A stretch of 64,000 bases of DNA from positions 1 to 64,000 of the forward strand of contig NZ_JAMKCQ010000003.1 in NCBI RefSeq assembly GCF_024169515.1. The letters run 5' to 3'. The translations under genes were made by a program, and so were the position numbers. Of this stretch, positions 26,004 to 33,887 are shown piece after piece (positions within the stretch are counted from its first letter, which is position 1; the number at the start of each line of letters is the position of its first letter). The notes beneath the pieces are model-generated. The model was not told the DNA's origin. It saw only the letters and a list, made by a program, of their open reading frames with translations, and ran no database searches. This DNA is from Erwinia aphidicola. GTDB lineage: Bacteria > Pseudomonadota > Gammaproteobacteria > Enterobacterales > Enterobacteriaceae.

Positions 26004-26085
26004 TATGTCCCGGGTTATTTATGTGAAGATGTTTAGAGCTTCCGAGGCAGGAACCTGAAAAATTTTCATTTGTAGCGTCTGACCA

Positions 26086-26643
26086 TCAGGAACGGCGCTG
26101 ATGACTTTTCAACCGAAAGTAAGTTGCCCGAGAAATGCCGGTTTTCTCCATCACCAGCTTAATGGGAGTATCAAGGTGAATAAGTTCCAGAGCCATTCCC
26201 GATCTTTGATGAGGTTTTCGCCCAAACTTAACTCCTGCCGCCATCGCGACCACTCTGCCCTCGTTGGTACGCTCTAATATTCGTTCGCGTTCCGCCTCTG
26301 CAACAGCGGCAAGGATCTGAATCACCATTTTCCCCATCGTGCCTTCAGTACTCAGTCCATTCTCCAAAAATCGAATGGCTATTCCCTTTTTATAGCAAGC
26401 ATCAACAATGTGGATCATATCTGCGGTATTGCGGCCAAGCCGGTCCATTTTGGTACAAATGATGATGTCGTCTTTTTCCGCTCGGGCAAGTAGCCGTTGT
26501 AGTCCTTCGCGTTCGTCCGTGGCTCCCGACATCATATCAGTAAAAATTCGATCATCTCTGACACCTACAGATTTCAGCTCTGTGATCTGCGCCGTCAGTT
26601 TCTGATGGCTGGTTGATACTCTTGCATATCCCAGTAATGCCAT
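26086..26643 (-). CDS. tnpR: Tn3-family resolvase TnpR (serine recombinase)
   Basis: A 185-residue serine recombinase that resolves the cointegrate of replicative transposition at res. The catalytic Ser10 lies in GYARVSTSHQ; the core continues with KMDRLGRNTADM and the E-helix region AAVAEAERERILERTNEG, and the C-terminal HTH is TPIKLVMEKTGISRATYFRL. Full family length (E. coli Tn3 TnpR is 185 residues). It diverges from tnpA across the res region and probably represses both genes. Confidence 0.93.
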   Translation of the reverse strand: MALLGYARVSTSHQKLTAQITELKSVGVRDDRIFTDMMSGATDEREGLQRLLARAEKDDIIICTKMDRLGRNTADMIHIVDACYKKGIAIRFLENGLSTEGTMGKMVIQILAAVAEAERERILERTNEGRVVAMAAGVKFGRKPHQRSGMALELIHLDTPIKLVMEKTGISRATYFRLKSHQRRS

Positions 26644-26757
26644 ATTGGTCTCACAAATCGATATTGATACTGCGTAGTATCATAAGGCATAAATCACGAT
26701 TTTTGATACTCATGTTTGAAGTCGTTTTGAGAGGTATCAAAACTTATAATATTTGAG
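26644..26757. promoter_or_regulatory. Candidate res site and tnpR/tnpA promoter region
   Basis: A ~114-bp region between divergent tnpR and tnpA rich in TGATAC/GTATCA words. A palindrome tgatactgcgtagtatca (26665-26682) and an outer pair ttttgatac (26701-26709) / gtatcaaaa (26734-26742) look like two resolvase dimer-binding subsites. A third subsite is less clear. Confidence 0.6.
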
Positions 26758-26802
26758 ATGGTAAAAAAAAGAACAGAACTCCCGTTTACGAAAGGATGCG
26801 CA

Positions 26803-29800
26803 ATGAGTGATGACTTTCTTACCAGCGAACAGACAGAAAACTACGGTCGCTATGTGGCAGACCCAAATGAGGTTCAGCTGGCTCGGTATTTTCATCTGGA
26901 TGAGCGTGACCTTGCTTTTATTAATCAGCGACGGGGAAAACATAACCGGCTGGGGATTGCACTTCAGCTGACTACGGCGCGCTTTCTGGGAACGTTTCTT
27001 CCTGATCCCCTTCAAATTCCCTCATTCATCCGTTTTTACATTGCGGCACAGTTGAACATCAGCCGACCAGAGATCCTTTCCCGGTATGCAGAAAGAGAAA
27101 ATACCCGCTGGGAGCATCAGGGGCTTATCAAGCTCTATTATGATTATCATGATTTTGGTGATTTCCCCTGGTCATTCAGACTGAAGCGTTTGCTCTATAC
27201 TCGCGCCTGGCTCAGCAATGAGCGTCCAGGTCTGCTGTTTGATTTTGCTACCGCATGGTTGCTGCAAAATAAGATCCTGCTACCCGCAGCCTCGACTCTG
27301 ACAAGGCTGATTGGCGAAGTACGCGAACGGGCAAGTCGACGATTATGGCGAAGGCTGGCTTTGTTGCCTGACAGCTGGCAGAAAACACAACTGGACGGTT
27401 TACTTGAAATACCTGAAGGGCAGCGTATATCGGTGCTGGAGGAGATGCGAAAAGGTCCTGTCACTATCAGTGGGCCGTCATTTACAGACGCCCTGGAGCG
27501 ATATACCCGACTGCGTAGCATGGAGTTTTCCCGGCTGAATTTCTCCGGTCTGCCTGCCATCCAGCTGCGGAATTTGGCCCGTTATGCCGGAATGGCTTCG
27601 GTGAAATACATTTCAAGAATGCCTGACGAACGGCGACTGGCCGTGCTTACTGCGTTTGTGAAAGCACAGGAAATTTCGGCGCTTGACGAGGCCGTGGATG
27701 TGCTGGATATGCTTATTCTGGATATCACGCGTTCTGCAAAAAATATCGGGCAGAAAAAGCGGCTCAGAACCCTAAAAGATCTTGATCGTGCCGCGCTATT
27801 ACTGGCACGGGCATGCACGTTATTACTTGATGAGAACACCGATGAAGCAGCTCTGCGGCAGGCTATTTTTCGCCGCATACCAAAGGACAAACTGGCTGAA
27901 TCCGTCGGCAAGGTAAATGAGCTGGCGCGCCCGCAAGATACTCATTTTCAGAATGAAATGGTGGAACAATATGGACGGGTGAAGCGCTTCCTGTCCGCGA
28001 TGTTGCGTGACTTACACTTTCAGGCCGCCCCAGCCGGGGAGCACACGTTGTCAGCAATCCATTATCTGGCCGAACTGAGTGGCTCAAAAAAGCGAATTCT
28101 CGACGATGCACCAGAGCAAATCATTTCCGGCCCCTGGAAACGTCTGGTCTACGACAGAGATGGTAGGATTCTACGAGCGGGTTACTCGTTGTGCCTTCTC
28201 GAGCGCCTTCAGGATTCTTTGCGCCGTCGTGATCTCTGGCTGGAGAACAGTGACCGGTGGGGGGACCCGCGTCAAAAATTGCTTCAGGGAGCTGAATGGC
28301 AGGCACAACGCATCCCGGTATGTCGGGCGCTGGGTCATCCATCAGACGGAACTAAAGCAGCAGAACAACTGGCTACGCGGCTTGATGACACATGGAAATC
28401 AGTGGCTTCACGTTTTGCCTGCAACGCAGCGGTCAGCATAAGCAATGAAGGTAAGCATCCCTCACTGACGATTAGCAATCTGGATAAACTGGATGAGCCA
28501 CCGGCACTGATACAATTGAATCGTCGGGTAAGAGAACTGATCCCTCCGGTTGATCTGACTGAGCTGTTGCTTGAAATAGATGCCCGAACCGGTTTTACCC
28601 GCGAATTCAGCCACGTCAGTGAATCAGGTGCTCGGGCGCAGGATCTCCAGGTCAGTCTGTGCGCAACACTGCTGGCAGAAGCCTGCAATATAGGGCATGA
28701 ACCCCTGATAAAGCATAATATTCCCGCGCTTACTCGCCATCGTCTGAGCTGGGTTAAACAAAATTATCTCAGGGCAGAAACGCTGGTCAGCGCTAATGCA
28801 CGGCTGGTTGATTTTCAGTCCACGCTGCCGCTCGCGGGGTACTGGGGAGGTGGTGAGGTTGCCTCCGCAGATGGTATGCGTTTTGTCACACCGGTTAAAA
28901 CGGTTAATTCCGGACCAAATCGTAAATACTTTGGTTCAGGACGCGGTATCACCTGGTACAACTTCGTCTCCGATCAGTACTCCGGTTTCCATGGCATTGT
29001 GGTTCCCGGTACGCTTCGTGATTCCATCTTTGTACTGGAAGGGCTTCTGGAGCAGCAGACCGGGCTGAATCCGGTAGAAATTATGACGGACACGGCAGGA
29101 TCCAGCGATATCATTTTTGGCCTGTTCTGGTTACTGGGCTACCAGTTTTCCCCTCGTCTGGCCGATGCAGGCGGGGCGATATTCTGGCGGGCAGATAAAA
29201 CGGCACATTATGGTGCCCTGAATGAGCTGGCCCGGGGATGTGTTGAACTGTCAAAAATAGAATCCCAATGGGATGAAATGATGCGAATGGCGGGCTCACT
29301 GAAGCTTGGGACCATCCATGCATCAGAGCTTATTCGTTCACTGTTGAAAAGTAGCCGACCATCTGGTCTGGCTCAGGCGATTATGGAAGTGGGCCGGGTC
29401 AACAAGACGTTGTATCTTCTCAACTATATCGATGATGAGGATTACCGGCGTCGGATCCTCACTCAGCTCAACCGGGGAGAAGGACGCCATGCAGTGGCTC
29501 GAGCCATTTGCTACGGACAACGTGGTGAAATTAGAAAACGCTACCGTGAAGGGCAGGAAGATCAACTCGGTGCTCTGGGTCTGGTGACCAATGCGGTTGT
29601 GCTGTGGAACACACTTTACATGCAGGAGGCGTTGTCACATCTTCGCAAATCGGGGGAAACACCTGAAGAGGAGCATCTGGCAAGATTATCGCCGCTGATA
29701 CATGGCCATATAAATATGCTGGGGCATTATACGTTTTCGTTACCGGAAGATATTCTGAAGGGCGAGTTAAGACCGTTAAATTTCAATACAAACAATGAAT

Positions 29801-29811
29801 TAAACTCTTAG
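26803..29811 (+). CDS. tnpA: Tn3-family DDE transposase TnpA
   Basis: A 1002-residue replicative transposase. The N-terminal DNA-binding region (TSEQTENYGRYVADPNEVQL, then LGIALQLTTARFLGTF) and the C-terminal catalytic domain with MTDTAGSSDIIFGLFWLLGY, FSPRLADAGG and IMEVGRVNKTLYLLNY (candidate Asp, Asp and Glu ligands) are intact. The length is that of Tn3 TnpA. I start at 26803 because AAAGGATGCGCA precedes that ATG; the frame is open from 26758. The TAG at 29809-29811 lies within the right inverted repeat, as is common in the family. No frameshift is seen, so it is likely functional. Confidence 0.94.
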   Translation: MSDDFLTSEQTENYGRYVADPNEVQLARYFHLDERDLAFINQRRGKHNRLGIALQLTTARFLGTFLPDPLQIPSFIRFYIAAQLNISRPEILSRYAERENTRWEHQGLIKLYYDYHDFGDFPWSFRLKRLLYTRAWLSNERPGLLFDFATAWLLQNKILLPAASTLTRLIGEVRERASRRLWRRLALLPDSWQKTQLDGLLEIPEGQRISVLEEMRKGPVTISGPSFTDALERYTRLRSMEFSRLNFSGLPAIQLRNLARYAGMASVKYISRMPDERRLAVLTAFVKAQEISALDEAVDVLDMLILDITRSAKNIGQKKRLRTLKDLDRAALLLARACTLLLDENTDEAALRQAIFRRIPKDKLAESVGKVNELARPQDTHFQNEMVEQYGRVKRFLSAMLRDLHFQAAPAGEHTLSAIHYLAELSGSKKRILDDAPEQIISGPWKRLVYDRDGRILRAGYSLCLLERLQDSLRRRDLWLENSDRWGDPRQKLLQGAEWQAQRIPVCRALGHPSDGTKAAEQLATRLDDTWKSVASRFACNAAVSISNEGKHPSLTISNLDKLDEPPALIQLNRRVRELIPPVDLTELLLEIDARTGFTREFSHVSESGARAQDLQVSLCATLLAEACNIGHEPLIKHNIPALTRHRLSWVKQNYLRAETLVSANARLVDFQSTLPLAGYWGGGEVASADGMRFVTPVKTVNSGPNRKYFGSGRGITWYNFVSDQYSGFHGIVVPGTLRDSIFVLEGLLEQQTGLNPVEIMTDTAGSSDIIFGLFWLLGYQFSPRLADAGGAIFWRADKTAHYGALNELARGCVELSKIESQWDEMMRMAGSLKLGTIHASELIRSLLKSSRPSGLAQAIMEVGRVNKTLYLLNYIDDEDYRRRILTQLNRGEGRHAVARAICYGQRGEIRKRYREGQEDQLGALGLVTNAVVLWNTLYMQEALSHLRKSGETPEEEHLARLSPLIHGHINMLGHYTFSLPEDILKGELRPLNFNTNNELNS

Positions 29812-29844
29812 CGTGGTTTTTTACATCATTGGACCTCGAACCCC
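29807..29844 (-). repeat. Right terminal inverted repeat (IRR) of the Tn3-family transposon
   Basis: Thirty-eight bases from CTTAGCGTGG to CGAACCCC, the inverted counterpart of 11000-11037 with 33 of 38 matches. Confidence 0.92.
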
Positions 29845-29849
29845 TCAGC
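29845..29849. repeat. Target-site duplication of the Tn3 transposon, right copy
   Basis: TCAGC directly outside the CCCC end, identical to 10995-10999. Confidence 0.9.
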
Positions 29850-29920
29850 CGAGAAACCCTGGAAAAGGACGATAAAGCGGACATCTCAATATAGCCAGAG
29901 GCGGACATCTTAATTTAGCC
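29845..29920 (-). mobile_element. ISNCY/IS1202-type insertion sequence, right end
   Basis: The short remaining part of the IS beyond the transposon. It ends in two tandem units, cggacatctcaatatagcc (29878-29896) and cggacatcttaatttagcc (29902-29920), inverted relative to the units at 9898-9941. It would be the promoter-proximal end of the transposase gene. Confidence 0.72.
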
Positions 29921-30303
29921 ACTACATAATTAGTACACATAATACATCTTATGTTAAATTACCCCCCCTCTGCACATCCAGCAACTTTGACCTCATTACT
30001 TAACCCTTTTGATTCATACCCTTCGCAGTAAGCCATTAATAATCACTTTAAAAATTCGCATCCCGAAAGATAATATCCTAACCTTATATAATTAAGATTA
30101 TATAAGGCCAGACATGAGAAATGAATCCCTGTATCATGTGGATCTGGGCCAGATCCTGCTTAGAAGGCGGCTGGCGGAATGCCCGCTTTATAAATGATTA
30201 AAATATCGGCATCGCTACGTAAAATTTTGAGAACGATACCCCTGCGAATTATTCAGATTTCACGTAGCGTTGCCAATCTCTGGCTGGATGAATACTGACC
30301 AAT
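29921..30303. other. AT-rich region upstream of the Cre-like recombinase
   Basis: About 380 bp of AT-rich DNA. It contains a 26-bp palindrome (30082-30107) and a spaced 17-bp inverted repeat (30209-30225 / 30257-30273), both just upstream of the recombinase. A 27-codon frame at 30114-30197 is not supported. Confidence 0.45.
30082..30107. repeat. Palindrome upstream of the Cre-like recombinase
   Basis: Perfect 11-base arms CCTTATATAAT / ATTATATAAGG around the 4-base centre TAAG. It can also be read as 9-base arms with an 8-base asymmetric spacer (ATTAAGAT), the spacing used by lox-type sites. It might instead be an operator or a hairpin. Confidence 0.5.
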
Positions 30304-31341
30304 ATGACTCAGATTGCCGGCTTCAGCAGCCCCAACTTGCTGACATCAATGGATGAAGACATTTCGCAAAGACTCGCCTCCTTCGTTAACCAGCGAGAGG
30401 CATTCTCGTCTAACACGTGGAAACAGCTCCTCAGCGTCATGCGGGTATGTTGGCGCTGGGCACAAGAAAACCATCGTTCATTCCTGCCGATGTTGGCGGA
30501 AGATCTACAGGATTATCTGCTGCATCTGCAGAATGCTGGCCGGGCAGCATCTACGATTTCAACGCATGCAGCTCTAATTTCTATGTTACACCGTAACGCC
30601 GGCTTCATTCCCCCTAACGTCTCGCCCGTTGTGGTGCGTGCCAGGAAGAAAATTAACCGTAAGGCAGTATCATCCGGTGAACGTACTGGCCAGGCGGTAC
30701 CCTTCTGCAGGGTAGACCTCAATCGGCTTGATAAAATATGGCAAGCTTCACCTCGCCTGCAGCTGAAACGTGATTTGGCATTTTTGCATGTGGCATATAG
30801 TACACTTCTTCGAATGAGCGAGATGTCGCGCCTGCGAGTGAGAGATATTAACCGAACTGAGGACGGCCGAATCATCCTTGATGTCGGTTGGACTAAAACC
30901 ATTCTTCATTCTGGTGGCATTGTTAAAGCGCTGAGTGCTCGCTCATCTCAGCGTTTAACAGAATGGATTGACGCCGCCGGACTGAACGACGAACCTGATG
31001 CGGTGCTGTTCTGCCCTATCCACCGTTCTAATAAGATTGTCAATGTGACTACGGCCCCTATGAGTGCGCCGAGTCTTGAAGATATCTTTTGTCGCGCCCG
31101 AAAAGCGATCTGCGAAAAAGAGCATGTGAAAACCAACAAGGGACGTTACGCAGGCTGGAGCGGACACAGTGCGCGCGTGGGGGCCGCACAGGATATGGCC
31201 AGAAAGGGCGTTCCACTCGCCCAGATTATGCAGGAAGGCACCTGGACTCAAACCCAGACTGTGATGCGCTATATACGTATGGTTGAAGCGCATAAAGGCG
31301 CAATGGTTGCACTGATGGAAGAAGATGACGGTGTAATTTAA
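30304..31341 (+). CDS. Cre-like tyrosine site-specific recombinase
   Basis: A 345-residue tyrosine recombinase that resembles bacteriophage P1 Cre over its whole length. The N-terminal core-binding domain has REAFSSNTWKQLLSVMRVCW and LQDYLLHLQNAGRAASTI. The catalytic residues Arg170 (LLRMSEMSRLRV), His288 and Arg291 (WSGHSARVGAAQDMARKG), Trp314 (GTWTQ) and Tyr323 (VMRYIR) lie within three residues of Cre R173, H289, R292, W315 and Y324. It is not a typical phage integrase. Cre resolves plasmid dimers, which suggests a plasmid past or a plasmid replicon. Two palindromes upstream are candidate target sites. Confidence 0.88.
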   Translation: MTQIAGFSSPNLLTSMDEDISQRLASFVNQREAFSSNTWKQLLSVMRVCWRWAQENHRSFLPMLAEDLQDYLLHLQNAGRAASTISTHAALISMLHRNAGFIPPNVSPVVVRARKKINRKAVSSGERTGQAVPFCRVDLNRLDKIWQASPRLQLKRDLAFLHVAYSTLLRMSEMSRLRVRDINRTEDGRIILDVGWTKTILHSGGIVKALSARSSQRLTEWIDAAGLNDEPDAVLFCPIHRSNKIVNVTTAPMSAPSLEDIFCRARKAICEKEHVKTNKGRYAGWSGHSARVGAAQDMARKGVPLAQIMQEGTWTQTQTVMRYIRMVEAHKGAMVALMEEDDGVI

Positions 31342-31642
31342 GTGATTATTTATATTTTAATATTAGGTATAACTCACACTTAAATGCGTTTGTCGTCAAT
31401 TGTCAGCGGCTTAACTGCTTCTGCGGGATCAAGTTCCAGGTAATTATCTCTAGCCAGTATTCATCCAATTTCAATCCCTATGCAGCCGTGGATCCGGTAG
31501 AAATCACTGGAAAATTGTAGCCTTAAAGTACTGTCCAGGAGCAGCCAAGCTGCACCCAGAAGTCGGCCATCATGCCTGCAATCCTGTGCAGTTCGTTCAC
31601 CTCCGGGTGCGCAAACCGGCATGATGGGGGCGAAGATATCGG
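31342..31642. other. Intergenic stretch after the recombinase
   Basis: About 300 bp with no supported gene. The start is AT-rich; a short frame at 31572-31784 is antisense to the secreted protein and is not believed. Confidence 0.4.
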
Positions 31643-31969
31643 CTATTTAGCAGACATCTCGCAGCGGGTATTTACCGATGGAATAAACGTTGTTGGCGTA
31701 TCAGCTGATATGAAACCCCTCTGGAAGGTTAGTACAGACCTGCCATCGGCGAGGGTTCTGATAAAGATATCTCTGGCGACCTGATAATTGGACGTTCCAC
31801 CACGAGGAAAAACACCCATTACAAGTTTTTCTCCTTCATAACAGTAAATGCGGAAATCCCTGTCGTGTGATCCGGGAACGGCTACCCAGTCACTTTGCTG
31901 CTCTGCTGCACTGGATACGCCTGTGAACGTGAGAAAAACCAAACCTGCCAAGAGTGTCTGTAATTTCAT
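31643..31969 (-). CDS. Small secreted protein of unknown function
   Basis: A 108-residue protein with a clear signal peptide (MKLQTLLAGLVFLTFTGVSS, cleavage near SSAAEQ), giving a mature periplasmic protein of about 85 residues. It has two cysteines (IYCYEG and NTRCEM) that could form a disulfide. I do not recognise the family. It stands alone between the recombinase and the gtr operon. Confidence 0.65.
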   Translation of the reverse strand: MKLQTLLAGLVFLTFTGVSSAAEQQSDWVAVPGSHDRDFRIYCYEGEKLVMGVFPRGGTSNYQVARDIFIRTLADGRSVLTFQRGFISADTPTTFIPSVNTRCEMSAK

Positions 31970-32378
31970 AGATGCCTCTGATTATCAAGAATGATTTAAC
32001 TATCGGCACCTTCACGCAGGATTTTAGTCTTTTATGCGCGTTTGCGCATGAAGGCCACAGCTGGTGTAGCAAATAACTCATCGGGTAAGGGGCGTCGGGA
32101 CGCGGCGCAGCCGCCATGCTCACAGCCCCACTGATATTTAGTTACAACACCCATTTTAGAGCCACACAGTTCCGGGGCTTTGCAGTGGGGAGCTGGAAGC
32201 TTACCGTTTCTATGGAGCTGAGGTTTACACAGAAAACTGGAACAGTATCGTGTGTGTTGTAACTAATATCCCTGTTATCTATTACTCCGGATTATCTGGG
32301 AAGATATCGTTAATAGATTATCTCGTATAATTTATATGGCATATTCATCCTTTTCTTTGCACTGACATGCTATCCAGC
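31970..32378. other. Intergenic region with a MITE-like inverted repeat element
   Basis: About 410 bp between the small secreted protein and the end of gtrC. It holds the 138-bp element at 32133-32270. No credible open frame is present; the composition is mixed, as in decayed DNA. Confidence 0.4.
32133..32270. repeat. MITE-like element with ~17-bp terminal inverted repeats
   Basis: The left end gatatttagttacaacac (32133-32150) and right end gtgttgtaactaatatc (32254-32270) are inverted copies differing by one inserted T. They enclose about 100 bp without a gene. I see no obvious target duplication. It could be a miniature insertion element, or a structured regulatory region. Confidence 0.45.
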
Positions 32379-33887
32379 CTACTGAGCATCAGCCTCCACC
32401 ACCCCACCTGACTTACGGAAATCAATCACCAGGGTACTGTTGACAACATAGGCGTCATACTCGGGCCCCTGAGTAAGATAGTTACGCGGCTTTTCCGCCC
32501 GAATCAGCTCATTCGCTCTGATTGATTTTAACGGTAAGTCGGCATGGGCGATTAGCGCCTGCCAAATCCAGGGTTCTGACTCGCCCAGCATTTTCATGCG
32601 TATGTTGTTAATCAGGGGGAGATTTTTGATATTAGTTCGCACCTCAGGCGCATCATCTAATTGACCGATAAATGCCATGCTATCAATGCTGCGTGCGGGC
32701 AGTCGGTAGAAGTCACTTTTAATTTGAGCCATCACGCTAAACTCGTAGCGCTGGCTGTTGACCACCGTGTTAAAGCAGGCCAGCATCACCACCAGATGGT
32801 ACAGCAGCAGAACCCCGCTCAGCCCAGCTAACCACCGCCTCAATGCAGGCCATACCTGAACGCTGATATAAAAGCAGAACAGCAAAGTCACTCCCCAGGC
32901 TGCCAGCATGCGCGGAACAAAAACCGGGCTGGCCAGCATAAGCGAGAGTCCGGCAACGGATGCAATGGCCACTGGTAGTGTTGTTGACAGCAGCAGCAGA
33001 GTGGAGACATTGAACCTTTGCTGCTGCTTTAACCGGATTCCAGTAATGCCAAGGCCGACGGCAGCAAACAGAACAGGCCCCCAAACAAACCCGGCTCGCC
33101 ACCCAGGGTAAGCGCTGAAAAACAGCGAGTAATAACGTCTGATGCTTTCAGTCAGAATATGCAGCGCGCCCGGCCCGGGAGTCAGCAGCTGATTATGCTG
33201 CATGCTGTATATATCCGCTTTATCAATCAGGGGGCCGCTGATGCCGTATTTATAGATCAGCACAGCGATCAGCAGCGCGAATATCTTAACGCCAAGCCAT
33301 TGCCAGACGGGTAGATGTTGAACAATGCGGCATACAACCAGTAACGCCACGCAGCCAATAAACAGGTTTAAGCCGGACTGATACAGTGTCAGAACCATCA
33401 GCAAAAGCAGCACGTCAAGAATGAGCTGCTGCAACCCGCCCGGCCTCAGCTTCAGGCTGGCCACCATCGCAATGGCGAAGGCAAGCAGGATGGTCAGACT
33501 GTCATAGGCGTAAAGCAGGCACTGCACCAGAAAAGGGTTAAGGATGATGAACAGGGGGGGTATCAGCGCCCAATAGCCGGTGAGTGGGATGCGCAGCTTC
33601 TCGATATAGATCACCGAGGCAATGCTCAGCGCCAGCAGACCGATAAACAAATTAAGCGGTGAGATATCACTAAGGTTGCTGCTGAACGATAGCATCGACT
33701 GCAGCAGCCAGGTCATTGGCCGGCCATTGGACAGCCACGCCGAGGTGCTGCCATTAAATATCCGGTACAGATCGTCACGGTAATAAAGTTTGCTGGTCCA
33801 GACCGGCAGGGTCGCCAGCAGCGCTATCACGAAGGTAAAGACTATCTGCCGTAAACGGGAAACGGGCTGAATCTCACTGGCCGTCAT
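32379..33887 (-). CDS. gtrC: GtrC-like O-antigen glucosyltransferase (multi-spanning)
   Basis: A 502-residue inner-membrane protein with about ten hydrophobic helices and a soluble C-terminal part. The N-terminus LPVWTSKLYYRDDLYRIFNG, with the acidic residues after the first helix, and the overall layout fit the serotype-specific glycosyltransferases (GtrC/GtrIV-like) that move a sugar from undecaprenyl phosphate to the O-antigen in the periplasm. It is the last gene of gtrABC, starting within the end of gtrB (14-bp overlap). The transferred sugar and linkage cannot be told; this gene varies most among gtr operons. Confidence 0.75.
   Translation of the reverse strand: MTASEIQPVSRLRQIVFTFVIALLATLPVWTSKLYYRDDLYRIFNGSTSAWLSNGRPMTWLLQSMLSFSSNLSDISPLNLFIGLLALSIASVIYIEKLRIPLTGYWALIPPLFIILNPFLVQCLLYAYDSLTILLAFAIAMVASLKLRPGGLQQLILDVLLLLMVLTLYQSGLNLFIGCVALLVVCRIVQHLPVWQWLGVKIFALLIAVLIYKYGISGPLIDKADIYSMQHNQLLTPGPGALHILTESIRRYYSLFFSAYPGWRAGFVWGPVLFAAVGLGITGIRLKQQQRFNVSTLLLLSTTLPVAIASVAGLSLMLASPVFVPRMLAAWGVTLLFCFYISVQVWPALRRWLAGLSGVLLLYHLVVMLACFNTVVNSQRYEFSVMAQIKSDFYRLPARSIDSMAFIGQLDDAPEVRTNIKNLPLINNIRMKMLGESEPWIWQALIAHADLPLKSIRANELIRAEKPRNYLTQGPEYDAYVVNSTLVIDFRKSGGVVEADAQ

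Larger units (their letters stand above)
11000..29844. mobile_element. Tn3-family transposon with redox/hydrolase cargo, 18,845 bp
   Basis: The unit is bounded by 38-bp inverted repeats beginning GGGGTTCG, matching at 33 of 38 positions, and flanked by the 5-bp duplication TCAGC. The transposition module is at the right end: tnpR (minus), a res region, and tnpA (plus), whose stop codon lies inside the right repeat. The divergent tnpR/tnpA order and the repeat (sharing CTTA-CGTG-TTTT and ACCCC features with Tn3) place it in the Tn3 subgroup. The cargo (11170-26003) is mostly oxidoreductases and hydrolases with their regulators. Its base composition is visibly more AT-rich than the flanking chromosome. 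No antibiotic- or metal-resistance gene is evident. All transposition parts look intact. Confidence 0.92.

Noticed and set aside
30114..30197. 27-codon frame upstream of the Cre-like gene
   Set aside because: Only a weak ribosome site, no recognisable domain, and it overlaps no conserved context.
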